Shown: positions 22,901-37,900 of the stretch, piece by piece
How positions within the stretch are numbered: the stretch's first letter is position 1
How the letters are laid out: each line of letters begins with the position of its first letter
DNA from: Topomyia yanbarensis
Taxonomy: Eukaryota > Arthropoda > Insecta > Diptera > Culicidae
Assembly: GCF_030247195.1 (NCBI RefSeq)
Contig: NC_080670.1
Span: forward strand, 214,074,546 to 214,138,545
Direction of reading: 5' to 3'
Length of the DNA: 64,000 nt
Made by a program: the position numbers and the translations under genes
The notes under the pieces: generated by a model
Told to the model about the DNA's origin: nothing
What the model saw: only the letters and a program-made list of their open reading frames with translations
The model's database searches: none

Positions 22901-25900
22901 GTGACTCTCGTAGTAGGATACCCACTCGTGCGACGAACCGGCAGCGAAGAAGTTGTGCTCGCGTGCTTTCGAGGACACTTTGTGCAGGGTTTGCAGGGCC
23001 GACCTGGGTGCGATAGATGAAAGTTTTTCAGATTGAAGTTTCTGAAATGATCAACTCAAACACTCACCACATAGCTTGAACGGAGACCGGTTTGAAAATG
23101 TGCTGCATTCCACACGAGTTCACACTGAATCCACTGTAACCAAAAAAGAATGATTAGAAACAGTTCATTGATCCACTCCCTCAACTTACCCATCCCCATC
23201 CAGTCGTATGGCGGTATCGGCAAGCACTCGCAGCACAAGTCCAACCGTAGTCTTCTCATTGCAATCGATCCCGAGCAGACAGGATTCTTCGATCTCCCCG
23301 CAACCGCCGGTATGAAAATTTTGATTTTTACTACTGCCAGACATGCTACTAGTACTGCTGCTTCCACTCCCCAGGCTGGCCGAGCTGCTAATCACTCTAC
23401 TGATGACGCCAGAAGTACAACCACTACTAGTCACACTAACGAACCCACTGGTATTTTTGCTTACGACCGCTGTCGAGGTCATGGGAGATGTCGTCGCCAT
23501 CGTCACCGCTGGCGCCGCAGCGGCTACCGGTGGCTTAGCACTAACTACACTACCGCTACTACAACTACTAGTTTTATTACTATCACATTTATCGACACTT
23601 TTGTTATTGTTAGCCGCCTTCGAAGAAGTACTGAGAACACAGTTATCTAAGCTGGACACGAACGTTTCGTCTCCGATGCCGCCATAGCCGGCGATGACGC
23701 TAGTACTGGTGGAAGGCGATGCGGCCTTGTACAGAGAGGCGGAAGTGATCTGTTTGCTCATGGAAGCCACCGATGGCGCTGGTGACACCGATGCCGGCGT
23801 CGAACAGGTCGACGTCAACCAGGAGGAACCACAGGTCGCCTGCTGGAGTTGCTGTTGCAACAGCAACGTCTGCTGCTGGCGACTTGGTCGGGCCGGTGGG
23901 CGGGACACTACGACCAGATAGCGGGTGCGACCAGGGCGTAGCGATTCGAGTTTAACGGCCATCTTGAGCGTTTCCTCCGGCCGCAGTAGATAGAACATCG
24001 ACTGCAAATGCTGCTGGATGTCACTGCCAGTCGATGAGGCCGAGGACGATGCACTACTGGTGGTGGACGAGGCAATCGACTCCCGCTCATCTGCACTGTG
24101 TGAGCGGGAACGGGGATGCCGAACCGTTGCGGTAGGATGTGCTGGATGATACTGGAGAGGACAGGTCGGTGTCGCAATGTCGATGATGGTGACCCCAGCT
24201 GCGCTTGTTACGGGGGGTTGTTGTTGTTGTTGGTCCTCGCAGGTGGCGGTGCGAAGACGCTCGTTGGAACCTAGCATCGGGGCGGTAGCTTTGCAGGCAG
24301 AGTGGCTGTCACTCAAACTGTGGGTGGGTAGAAGAGAATAAAGGCATTAGGCATAACGGTTATTATTTCGCATAATCTTGAGAATTGATCACACTGAAGG
24401 TCATTCGGCATAATTATTTGTATTTTCTCCAAAGATCTCGAGATCCGGGGTTTTCTTGGTTCCGATAATAAAAGTATTACTTGTTGAATATGTGAAAATA
24501 ACAGTTCATGTTTCAAACAACCAGCGAGGTGCCAGTCGAAGGCCACCGACCTAGCACCAACCCTATACTACAGGAAATTATTTAAGCGACAGGGCGGGCA
24601 TAGCGTAGTTGGTAATTCCACCATTCCATTCCATAGCCACGCTAACTTATCCAAACGTATTGAGCAAGAATATATGCCCAATACTGACTTATTGACAAAG
24701 CCTAGTCAATAAGTCAGTATCTAGTTCCCCGGCCCCAGATGGCGTTCCCTCGATTTTTGTCAAAAAGTGCATCAGCGGGCTTCTTGAACCACTTCGGCGA
24801 GTCTTTGCGCTATCACTCAATACTGGAACATTCCCTTCCTGCTGGAAAGCAGCGCACATGTTTCCAGTTCACAAAAAAGGAAACAAATCGAAAATTGACA
24901 ATTATCGGGGAATCTCGTATCAAAACTATTCGAGCTGTTCGTTTTAGACCCTCTTTTCTTTCACTGCAAACACTACATTGCAGACGATCAACACGACTTT
25001 ATGCCTAAACGATCGACAACGACTAACCTGCTCTCGTTCACAACATATGTACTCGATGGATTCGCTGACGAATTGCAAACCGATGCTATTTACATGGATT
25101 TATCTGCGGCCTTCGACAAAATCAATCATGATATCGCAATAACGAAGCTGGACATACTCGGTATTCATGGACAACTACTACGCTGGTTTCGTCCCTACCT
25201 CGATGGAAGGCAACTCCAAATCAGCATTAAGGACTGTCTATCTACACCATTCTTCGCTACATCCGGCATCCCACAAGGAAGCCATCTCGGTCCAGTGATA
25301 TTCCTCCTCTACTTTAATGACGTCAACATCAAATTACAAGGACCCCCCCTTTCTTTTGCCGACATGAAAATTTTTCAACAAATACGGGATAAAACCGATG
25401 CCGAGCTTCTTCAGAGGGAACTGGACAGCTTTAGTACGTGGTGTGAATGGTTTTAAACCCGAGCAAATGCTCAATCGTTACGTTCACGCGGAAACGCCAT
25501 CCGATTCAGTTTAACTACCATCTCTTCGACTCGAGTATTCCAAGAAACTCTAACGTCAAGGATCTCGGAGTCATCATGGATTCGGCACTAACGTTCAAAC
25601 CACATACATCATCCATTGTGGATAAGGCTTCAAGACAGCTTGGGTTCATCTTCCGAATAGCGAAAAACTTTAAGGACGTATACTGTTTAAAATCTCTCTA
25701 TTGCGCGCTGGTTCGCTATTGCTCTGCTGTTTGGAACCCTTACTACCAGAACGGTGTCGACAGAATCGAGGCCGTCCAACGCCGGTTCATACGCTTTGCA
25801 CTCCGACATCTTCCTTGGCAAAACAGATTTCAGCTGCCGAGCTACGAAAACCGTTGTCAGTTAATACAGCTCTATACTCTAAGCATCCGGAGGGACTGCT

Positions 25901-28900
25901 CTCGAGCCCTGTTCGTCTCGGACTTACTGTCTGCCAGGGTGGATTGCCCTACAATCCTCGGACGCCTCGATCTTCAAGCTCGCGTTCGAGCTCTGCGCAA
26001 TAACTCTCTTCTGCGAGTCCCGTTCAGGAGAACTAACCATGGGCGCCAGAGCGCTGTTACCGGACTCCAGCGTGTGTTTAAAAGTGTGGCGACGGCAAAC
26101 GCCGTCTTCAACCTGACAAGGAATTCGATAAAAACCGAGGGATGCCAACTTTTGAATAAGTTGCTTTTAAATCCTTTTTGGATATATTACGCCAGTCATT
26201 TTTTATTGGTGAAAGAAACTTTTTAGATTATCTGACTTTAATATTCCCTCCGTTGGGCTGACGGGTTTGACATTTTGCAAACATCATCAAGCATATTTGA
26301 GCATCAGTTTAAAAAAAACCTCTGACAGACAACTGCTTTAAGATGGTTATTGCATTACATCTCGATAGTGGTGCATCGAGGCCTTTTTTATGTTTTGAGT
26401 TTTTTCATGCTCTGAACCAGCCCAGACTAAGTCAGTCAACAGCCTGTGCACACTGGCTTGGCCGACTAGCGGGTTGACGTGGATTGACTTTTGCTGTGGG
26501 CCGTGTTTTCAAACATTATTCCACAGTTTAATGGCGGTGTTGTGGTGGACACGGCTCACAGTAGGGGTCATTGTGTGCCGATTTATCGGTCGACTTCGTC
26601 ATCATGCACAGGTTAATTAAATAGAAGCCTACTAGTTGTTATGTTGTAATAAATGTAGGTTTTGGTACTGTACAATTGTTATATGCTAGTCGTATGTCTC
26701 GCTGCGTATGTGTTCGTCTGAGTATTTGTGACAACTGGATCAGGGAATGGATGCAGAACTGGCGCATATGATGGATTAGTAGGTAACCAATCGTAGGAAG
26801 ATTGGTTGGTCACTTTTTACTGGTATTCAGTTCGTGCATTCGACTCGACTGATTCGGTAAGACTGATTGGATATTCGTGAATCATCCATTCCTGGTCAGC
26901 ATAGCATGAAAAAATTGTATCAGAATGCAATTATTTTCTATGATAAATAAGTATCATTTGCTAGCATTTCAAGACAAGTTCAAGTAGCCTGATTGCATGT
27001 TACATGTATTCTTTTCTTCTACTTAATTCGTCTGTTTTTGTTGTACTACTGGTCTAGTTCTGCTTTTCCACTACTCATACATATCAAAAACAATATCGGT
27101 CAATTGATACGCTTCTATTTAATCTCTTTGCATCTTTTTTTTTTTTCTTATTTCGGCATGTTATTTTCCCTTTTATTACTATATCTTAAATTAGATTCAT
27201 ACTCACATTCACTAACACAATCAATTGCATATTTTCTCATATACACTCACAATTTCTCTCATTCCGTACGTACAAACGCTCCTAGCCCTCACAATAACAC
27301 AAATCTGGTAACAAACGCGAGCATGCAATTGCAATCCTCCACACATACTTACGCCTGCGATTTCACCAACATTGACACCCCGTTAATTAAATGAAAGTTT
27401 CAATACTTATAAATTTACAATTTCGCTACCCTCGGTCCTAGCAGCCTAGACTCATGACTTCAGTTGGACCAAAAAAACTCTCTTCTAGCTTCTGAACCGC
27501 GCATCGAAAATTAAGTATATGCACGGGCCGCGCAAGCATTCAAGAACACACGCAAGTATACAATGGTCACACGGTCAAAAAAATCAAATTTATGCACGCG
27601 AAGCCACATTCGCACTAGCACCGGGACAAACAAGTTACGATCATGGGCAGTATATACCGCCTATCATTACCTTCAATTCCACCGTGCCCAGATACCCAAG
27701 AAAGATCTAATGGACTTTTTAATCACCTTCTGTAGCGATTGAATGCATTCCCCAAACAATCTAGATGAGCAAGTTACTGACTACAATGCTTTAAAAGTCG
27801 CTTGACTATCAGAGAACATGCATCCCAAGTAACAATTGAAAATTTATAGCACGCTACAAGTGCAATCTAATTTTTATTAGTGGCTATAAAGCTACCATAA
27901 AACCTCTAGTGTTACTAGGAATATTTCGTATATCTGTAGTTACACAGTTATGTGGTAGGCATCTGCATCACTGCCGATGATGAGAGGAAACCCATTTTTG
28001 CCACAGTATGATACAACTCTGTTGAAATCATCAGAAGGTGATGGTGATAGTTCGGAATATTCCGAACAATAGACGTATTCCTTGTTTATGTTACCAACAG
28101 GTCATATTGACTGTGACAGCATGAACATCGCGAGTTGTGAGGTCGGATATAAGACATCCGTCAAAAGCACTATTCGCAAGTATACATGCACGAGGCATGT
28201 CACGTATATTTTCATGCCATATTTATTATAAGCTACGAAGACGGGGTTAAGCAGCCTTCCAACATAGAAGTTTCTTTTGCGGAAATACGGTTCTTGAACC
28301 AAAGCCAGATATTTTTCCTTCCTGCATAAGGCGGGATTCGGGATACTTTCATAGTTGCTGTACGTTTGTGCTGAAGATTACTGTGTGCTACTCTAACCGT
28401 ACTCAATCACAGCATTACACATTTCATCGGGAGCGGTACAAAAGGCCGAATCACAAAAGGCCGAATAACAAAAAGCCGAAACACAAAAGGCCGAAGATGT
28501 TCTAACCTACCACAAAAGGCCGAAACCCGAAAAGGCCGAATCACAAAAGGCCGAATCTCAAAAGGCCGAATCACATAAAACCGCAAGTCCACATGCATCA
28601 GAAATCGAATGATCTAATCTGTTGGTGTTGATGATACTTTAGTATTGCCCATGACTAATATTTTAAAATAAAATCGCGTTTATAAAAAGCATAGATAATA
28701 AAAGAAAATTAATATAAAAAAGTCAGTTTGGCTAAATGTAACCGCTAGCCACAACTATTGTTTGGTTGTTGCACTGCGCCAGCGCATACGGCGAAGCCAG
28801 TGCGATGCGGCCTAGCCGCATAACCGAGGCCAAGGATCCGAAGCGGCGTAAAGCCGCTGAGGATCCGCCGGACGAGGTGGCCGCCGACCCGCCGTCGGAA

Positions 28901-31900
28901 GCGGCGGCCTCGCGCAAGCAAACCTGTGATCCACTCGTTTGCCCGGATTACTCAAACATAGGGGCTTAAATTAGTTTAAGTCCGACGGAGCGGAGCGATG
29001 TCGGACAGCACTTGCCATGAAGCGATGTGGCGTAGCCACATTAGGCTTCGTTCTGTTTATTTATTCCAGTAAAGCGGCAAATATGCAACGAGAAAAGTGT
29101 CGTAAATATTCCAAACATTATTATTCTATTGAAAAAAATCGTAAAAAATCACTCTTAGAAAGTTTCCAGTTCCAACCGCTCTACATATTTACCATTCTGA
29201 AAAGGTACATCGACATTTTGGAGACCCCGCTTTTTGGCAACTTCGTGGAATAACTTCATTGTGTTCTGTCTCGAGTTGGTGATTATGGAATCATATTAGG
29301 CTTAATGCAAGCAGTAGCCTGTGGAACAACGACCAACTTGCCGTGTTTAACATTCTACATGACAGGTAGTATGGAAAGTTGTGTTCAAACTGATATTATT
29401 TACTATATCATCATTGAAAATTTTCAGTTTCAACTGCTCTACATATTTGTCATTCTTATTTGACCAGTCGGCTTAACGGCATTCGGCCAAACGACATTCG
29501 GCCAAACGACGTTCGGCCAAACGACATTCGGCCTACCGGCTTTCAGCCTAATGACCCAGCACCTTGATATTCGCTGCATATTTACAGCGAGAAAGATGAC
29601 GTAAATGACGTAAATATTATTTTCAATGGTCCCAATCAAATTCTTTCAAAGGTTCCAATCAAATTGTTGAAAGCTTCGTTCAAATCTTGTTTTCAGTTCC
29701 AAAGGCTTTATTTCTCACCCTGTTTGGTGCATTCGACCTAGTGTGCCTCGCCCTAATGACTATTCGTCTATATATCCTTCGGCCGGATAACCCTTTGACT
29801 AATGACCCCCAGCATCGTTCTAATCTACTACAAAATGCCCGAAAAGACCTTATTAGAAAATATGTGATGCGGATAGCGCATATTTTAACGAAAAATGGTC
29901 AATCAATGTTGAATAGATTTTTAGAAATCCTGCCATGTTAATTATTGTACTATCTTTTCGGGTATTTTTCCTTCTTTTTAACATGAGCTGTTCTTTTGAA
30001 TTTAATTTAATTTAATTAAATAAAAAATCAATTAAAGCAGTTTTCAGCCATCAATTCATGATATGATATGCACCAGCTCATTAATAACGCCATGGGTTAC
30101 TACAATGACCTTAGCGATTTGATCTCTTTCTTCGGCCTTTTGTAGTTCGGCCTTTTGTAATTCGGCCTTTTGTAATTCGGCCTTTTGTGATTCGGCCTTA
30201 TGTGATTCGGCCTTTTGTGGTTTTCGGCTTTTAGAGATTTCGGCCTTTTGTGATTCGGCCTTTTGTGCTTCGGCCTTATGTGATTCGGCCTTTCGTAGTA
30301 CTCCCATTTCATCATCAGCACTTGTTGTACAGCAGCTAGAAGATACCAAACACATTGGATTATAATCGCCTATAGCGAATCCCGAAATGGGTATTAGGAA
30401 CATGAACATCATTTGAATCGCACGATTTGCGAAGAAACGAACGTCCACTGTGTCGAGGATTCGCTAAACACAGTTAGGGTAAGACCCACGACACTCTGTG
30501 CGCGACTGGCATATTTTAGTCCTGCCAGCCATTCAGTCCTCGACACGAAGAAACATCTTGACTTGAGGACCCCTGTTTTAAGACACCACTTACGACGAGC
30601 AGGAATCCAGTGGATCAATCCTTGGTTGATAATCTTCAACCAGCCGGATGCCACACGGCCTCTAGGCTGGTTTTGTCCGTAGAAAGATAATAGACTCTTA
30701 GTGTTTTCGAACGGAAGGTGTTGGAAGTGCTCTACGGTAGGGCATATGAACCACGAATGGCAACAGTTGCTTGGAGAGCCACACAGCGAAAATTGGGCGA
30801 TTGCGGTGAACTGGGCATGTCGTCAGAATGGCGATCGTCAGCCCGGTAAAAATTGCCTTCTAAAGTAATCCAATAGGTATAAGGAGGAGAGCTGCACAAC
30901 ACAGGTAAGAGTTCTGCGAGTTGTTTTATTCTAACGCATTTTCTAACGAATCGACCTTGTCGCCTCTAGCGACCTGCCACCGGACGTTCCTTGAATAAAT
31001 GTAAAGAAATTAGATCGCAATAATTGCTCTCGCAATATATAACTTTCCAATGCGACTCTGTTTCCCCCTCAAGGATAGACAATCTAAAAAAAATCAATCT
31101 ATTAGCTGTTTTTTCACCAAATGACACACACCCCGGGCGCCTGTCCGCCTCGAGAGTATTCAACCAAGCTAATGCCAAGGAAGTTCACTATATACAAACT
31201 AGAAATTTTATAACGGCACCAAGGTGAACACACGAACAAAAAAAAAAAAAGATGAGCCGCTAGCCAATGTCAATGCTGGCGGTTTGCGCGCCACTCACTA
31301 ACTTTGGGCCGTTCAGTCTGCGCGACGCTTATTTTCTTTTCTTCGCCATCAGCCAGACCCGGGTCAAAAATAGATCATAAACATCATGGATGAGTGTGAC
31401 TGGGTGGCAAAACAAACGCAATTATTCGTCATCTTCGGTATCTAATCACCAATGAGGCCCCAGGCAACCAATGAGGCGACGCGCAAAAAAAAGGGCGTTC
31501 TTATCTGCTGCCTGTGCGGAGGACATCTTATCTTGCACTTCCTCGATCGGCAAAATTTGCGAACAAACGTAACGAAACAGAGACGTGATGACAGCCCCAA
31601 ATAAGGGAAGATGTGTTCCATCTTCAAGCTGGACCAGCCAGCTGAAGGACTCACCTTTTATTCACTTTAGCATTTTCATCGTCTTCTGCACAGCTTGTGT
31701 CCTGCAAGAAACAAACGAAAAAAAGGCATAAATGTACAAAAATGGTTAATGACATGGGGAAAACGAGCTTTTGTTCAGCTCGAGAAGAAAAATTAAGCAA
31801 ACGACATTGAAAGAGGGAAAGATCAATAAGCGGAGAACGTGAAGGACGGTCATCCGCATGGCGGTTAGTTGAGTGGAAAAGAGACTCAAATTCAACTACC

Positions 31901-34900
31901 GGTAGGATGTTGACGACCACAGATCATACGCCTCGAGTAGCTGGCTGCTGCTCTACTATACGTAAGGGAAGTTGTGAAATATACATCTAGGTATGTAGGT
32001 CGTCTACGACGACGACGACGACGTTGCGAGCGGCAAGATGGACTCGATATCAATCGACTTTGGCAATAGTTGCCGAGTGTACGCGATCGAAATGCGCATA
32101 ACCAAAATCCTAAGCGATGAGTAATTTGAATTCCCAGGCATTCAGGTTGTGATCTGTGACTGTTGGCTCTGGTTGTCTGTAGTAGGTCGTCTGAAGCGAT
32201 GCCATTACGGTGGAACTTAAATCATGTGGCAGTGGGTATAGTTTTGTAAAACAAAACATAGCTTTAGTCCCATATTTTATTGTTGAACTTAATTTTCGAC
32301 ATACTTTCTAGTCATTTGTTAGTGTGCAGCGCAATTGCAGGGATGGATGGATCCTTCGTATCAAATTCCTTTCTGATCGGGTATACAACTTATATTTTCG
32401 TCCGGCGTACTTTTTGTCGTGTGCCACATGCTACTTTTCACCTCGCATGTTTTTCTATCCGACACACAGGTGAACCATCATATTCGTTCGTTTTTAATGT
32501 TGATATTTAAATCAGACAACGATTTACTCTGATTTATTTCCGCAAAAGAATACAGTTTCATACAAAAAGAAATAAACAAACCATCAGCACACATGCAACA
32601 GGGAGAGTACGAAGGATGGTCAGAAAACGGCAAACGAAAAAAAAACGATCTTCGAAACCACCAAATTAGGAAACAATCAAATCACGCATGCTGCTGCTGC
32701 GAACGAACATGCGACCGACTAGCCGCCCATACACTCACTTGCTCGCGAATGTGTGCTGCTTGCTGATAGTACACACATGTCTAGCTGAGTAGGCTGGTGA
32801 GCGAATGTTTGCTAGAGCAGTGAGTGGGATATCTCACACTAATCAGATGAATGGATGAAGGTGAGACGCTCTATGACCGAGTGCTGCAGTGGTTCCATAA
32901 CATCTTTTTTTCGTGAGGGATCATCCACGATGGGCGGTAGTTTAGGGTGGAACTTAGGACGGGGTTGACCGCTTCAAGAACCTTTTCTTTCAATCAGTTA
33001 AGATGAGGGAGTGCAAGCAGAAGCACTTGCATTTAATGTAAAGCGGGGTAACCTTCACCGGGCTACGTTGAAGTGGGAGAGAATTGTATGACTTTTTGTG
33101 CCGCGAGTCATAAATATTGTTCCAATTTCAAGCAACTACGTCAAATGTCAAAGTAAGCTCAGATGCCAAATTGCACATCATTTGGACAATTTTAGACCAC
33201 TTCGCTTAGTTTTTGAAGTTTCAATTTCAAATATTTTCGTTCCTCAAAAATTAGGGAAAGTTTGAATTTTTGGCATTTCGCACAAAAATCTCCCATTCCT
33301 AAAAACTATTCTGGGATTAAGAGAAAAACGGTACATTGTGATCGGAAAGTTAAAAACCCGTTTTAATCCACCTAGAGGTGCAATTGTGCCTTTCTCATTT
33401 CTCCAAACAATGATACAATAGCTGGTTCGTACAATATAACATTATGGAAATGTCTTTCATTCTTATTACACTTGGTAAGTATATATAAAAGCACCTTTTT
33501 GCATTCATCGCGGTATCGGTTTGAATCGGAGTTTTCTATGTGATCGCACTCCACAACCCGTAACTCCGGAGCCGGAAGTCGGATGGAGATGGAATTTAAT
33601 ATCAGTTTCCGGGGACGCAACACCTTTCGTTTGAGACTAAGTTGATCAAATCGGTCTAGCCATTTTCGAGAAACCAATATAACCGTTATTCTGAATTTGG
33701 ATACTTCAGGATCCGTCGATGGTGGCCAGTGTGACCAAAGAGCCTTTGAATGACTGTTGGGGACCTAGATCTACAAATTCAACAGTTGTGTACATTTTGA
33801 AAAAAATTTCACCTTTTTACATCCATCGCAGAATTCGTTAGAATCGGGATTTGCTGCGTGATCGTACGTATCACCCTGTAATTCAGGAACCAGAACTCGG
33901 ATCCACACAAAATTCAACAGCAGTTGATGGACCTTTCATTTAAAATTAAGTTTGTCAAAATCGGTTCAGAAAATTCCGAGAAACCGATGTGGACAAATCA
34001 ACAAATTTTGTTTTGTAACCAGCCATCTCCGAGAAACCGATGTGGACATTTTGTTAACAAATCCGCACATACACACATACATACACACATACATACACAC
34101 AGATATTTTGCGATCTCGGCGAATTGAGTCGAATGTTATATGAGACTCGGCCCTCCGGGCCTCGGTTAGAAAGTCGGTTTTTGGAGTAATTGCATAACCT
34201 TTCTATATGAGAAAGGCAAAAGAATATTTAATTAGCTTTATAAGCATGAGTTCAATGTTATCTTCATGTGATTACATACATACATACATTTGGAAAGGTT
34301 GGTGGAATGGGTTTGAACGTGTAGGGAATGGGGGGTTAGTAGAGTGGGAGTGGAGGATGCGTCAGAAATCCTTCATCTTATTTCGGTATACGGGATGGAT
34401 GAAGGAAATGCGGGCGTGAGGGAGGTCCAAGAGGAGGGGAGTGATGAAGGAGGGACGTGTAAGGGCAAGGCGGGAGGGGGGGGGGTGGAAAGGCGGCGAC
34501 GCAATACTCAACTGCATATTTTGCCTACCATTTGAGACTTGGTTTGAGAAAATCGGTTCATTCATCACCGATGAACCGATGTGACTTTAATTGTGGAATA
34601 TGCCCGGAATTCCGGACTTCCGGAATCGTCGATAGTGGACAATATATTCAAAGAATGTTTGATTAGCAATCAGTGATCTAGATCTGCGATTAGAAGTAAT
34701 TTGGTGACCATTTCAATAGTTTTTAGCCTCTGAGGTATTACGATTGTACCGATTTATATGGGAAATTCCAGTGTATCCTTACTAACACCCCTGTAACTCC
34801 GGAAGCAAGAGTCAGAACAGAATGAAATTCAGCAGCAGTCAATGGCATTACTGTATCTTTCATTTGAAATCAAGTTTGTAAAAATCGGTAGAGAATTCGT

Positions 34901-37900
34901 TGGGGAATGGCGGTGATATTAGCTTAGGAAATTGGCGGGTTCCCCGGGGGCGTCATGAACCGTCATAGGTGGCCAATGTGGTCAAAGCTGCTTTGATTGA
35001 TCATTAGTGATCCAGACCCGCAAACTAGAGTAATGTTACATCAATTTTAATATGTTTTACATCATTTGAACATCATGGTGGTACCAGTTTATATGGGAAT
35101 TTGCTGTGTGACCGCACTCTTCAACCCGTAACTCCGGAACCGGAAGTCGGATCAACTAAAAATTCAATAGCAGCTTATGGGAGCGTTATACCTTTCATAT
35201 GAAACTAAGTTTGCGAAAATCGGTTCAGCCATCTCTGAGAAAATTGTGTGAGTTTAAATGACACACACACACATACACACAGACATTTGCCGATCTCGAC
35301 GAACTGAATCGAATGGTGTATGACAATCGGCCCTCCGGGCCTCGATTAAAAAGTCGATTTTTACAGTGATTGCATAGCCTTTCTTTATATGAGAAAGGCA
35401 AAAACGTGGAAATAATTATTATCTTTCGTTATAGTGTCTTCGGAAGAGTTGCTGTATGACACTTAGCCCTTTATTTGGTGGGATAGATAGAAATGTGGTG
35501 TCTTCGAGAAAGTTGTAGGCCCTATCATTTTAAACACATCTTCTGAAGATGCAAACTTTGTACGTCATGTATGTTTCAAGGTTTTAGTTAAAACATTTAC
35601 TTATAAATTATATTTTCAAAAAAAATGCGCCATATTTTAAAACCTACAGGACCTACAAAGTTGGTGTCTCTAGAAGCTATATTTATAATGACCTTCCATT
35701 CAAAGTTGATAGCAGCGCCGCCCTAGCGACTGAATTCCGAACTAATATGAAATTATCAAATAAAGCGCTAGATGTCAACAACTTTGCCAAAGACACCGTA
35801 ACTCTAAAACTAAAGATAAGGAAAGGACGTGTGAATTGTGGGTTACCCTCTTTTTGACGCTAGGTAGAACGAGTTAAAATAAAAGATAAGATAAAATCGG
35901 GACATATATTTTTCTTCCTTTGTAAGAAACCTAAGCGCTTCAAATATTCTTCTTTAATCCCAAGATATAGCCTCATAAGCTTTCCTGATTATTTAGCTTA
36001 AATTTTCCTTAAGGGAGTCTGACAGTGCAAAATTCAAAAAAAAATTTCATTTATCTGATCTCTAAGCTAAGCAAAATACGCTCAAGAAAGGATTTACTTC
36101 AATTCAACTTGGTTTGTCTGCTAGAGCCTATCAAACTACCAACTATCAATTTTCATATGAAGCTGATAAAATCGGGTAAATAAGCTGATACAATCGTGGA
36201 TAGATAAAATCGGGGGCAGATAAAATTGAATCTTTACTGTACATGTTATGATCTTATTTTTTCTAGACAACATGAGTCAATGAACTACTAATAAAAACAA
36301 AAACAATGCTAATTTGGAAATGCGGATTTTTTTTCCATTTCCTGGAAAAAAATGCAAAATGTGGGTCAACCCTTTTGGACGCCATCCATTCAAATATTGT
36401 AGTACATATCATATAAAGCTATTTGCCGGTCTATGTGACATTTATGCACGATAATGACCCCAAGCTTACAATCTCAGTTCGTTAAACAGTGGCTGTCTGA
36501 TGAGATGGTAAATGTTCTTTCACGGTCTGCACACCACCCAGACCTAAATCTAATAGAAAATCTGTGCCCCAATTGTCTAGAGACTGTCTTGAAGCAAAAA
36601 TGTTTCTCGACTAAATACTAAACAGCTATCAATCATTATTCTTGATCTGCATAAAAAATTGTTTTGTATCGGAAAAACTGCAATATATGTATAATTTGTC
36701 GCATAGAGCAGAATAATTACATATTGAAAATAGAGGTGTTTTGAGACAAAATATTCCAAAACTCACACTTTTCCACTTTTTTGAGGAACGAAAATATTCC
36801 AGAGAAACGCTAAGAATGTTTCCTTTAAAAAAAGGCAGGCATTACTTTTTTTCAAAAGGTAGGATCATTTAATACAGTTTGTCCTCATATTTTCCCGTAG
36901 TGCCAATGTCAAAAACTAAGCGAAATGAGTGGGGGTCTTAAATTGTCCGATTGATGTAAAATTTGGCCTCTGACCTTACTTGGACATTTGTCACAATATG
37001 AAGTGGGGCTGTGAGATTTAAAAAACGATCGTTTTTTGCAATGTCCTAAGCAATAAGTTTCGGTAAATGTGAGGAAAGCCGTGCATACAATTTTTGCAGG
37101 AAAACCGTTTATAAATATGCTTACTGTGGTTAAAATCCGCATGCACTTTCGACATACCCAACGTACAAATTGTTCACGGATGACCAAAAGGAATCTGTCA
37201 AAGATCGCTTAACACGCTCTTATGCAGAAATGCTTAAAATAGTTCTTCTCATTATCTCCGAAAACCCATACAATCTCTTGCCCACTGACGATAAAGCCTC
37301 TAATAACGCTTGTAGGGGCATGCCTCAATTCCGGAAGGATTTTCCAGAAGAGGACCAAATCTGACCTCACCCGAACTTCCTCGTATGGACTCTAGGTTGT
37401 CCCAAACAGGTGTACAAAATAAAAAAAAAATATATCAATAAGTGCTGCTACAAATTCCGAAATTGAGCTACAAACTGGAGTACGTAGGATAATTGTGCAC
37501 TAACTTAGTCCTGTCACTAAGTTAGTGTCGGATTCTGATGAGGCGAAGTCGAATCGCAAATTTCATAACTAATTGAACTACCAGTAGTAAGATTTTTAAA
37601 GCTGTTGGCTGAATAATGGCGATAGTTTCCCTTGACGGCTACCTTATTAATCACAAATCTGTTCACTGTTTTACAGTAGAATTATAGTAGTAATAATACT
37701 GTCGAGAGAAACATCGATGAGCATTCTATGGAGCACGGCTCGATGGAAGTGTAACCGAAATAATACTAACGGAAGAAAGAAATGTTGATACCTACTTTGC
37801 TCCCCAACAGAAAACTCACCGCGTCACGTCACGTCACGATACCGCAAACATAATATTGGTGGTGGAATTCCCGCTTGAACACTTCACAACAACAACGCCC

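Noticed and set aside
20034..24177. Many plus-strand and shifted frames over slingshot
   Set aside because: Shadows of the slingshot exons, which carry the conserved phosphatase motifs.
24595..24720. tRNA gene
   Set aside because: Only a box A-like motif is present; no box B, acceptor pairing or anticodon arm could be drawn.
28766..28969. Open frame rich in Ala, Asp and Pro in the GC-rich island
   Set aside because: The frame is open because of GC-rich hairpin composition; no start context, conservation or domain.
28437..30296. CRISPR-like array of regular repeats
   Set aside because: Units are 12-16 bases without unique spacers, in a eukaryotic intron.
30056..30448. Repetitive KAESQKAE protein-like frame
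   Set aside because: A 15-base minisatellite read in phase; it is intronic in slingshot.
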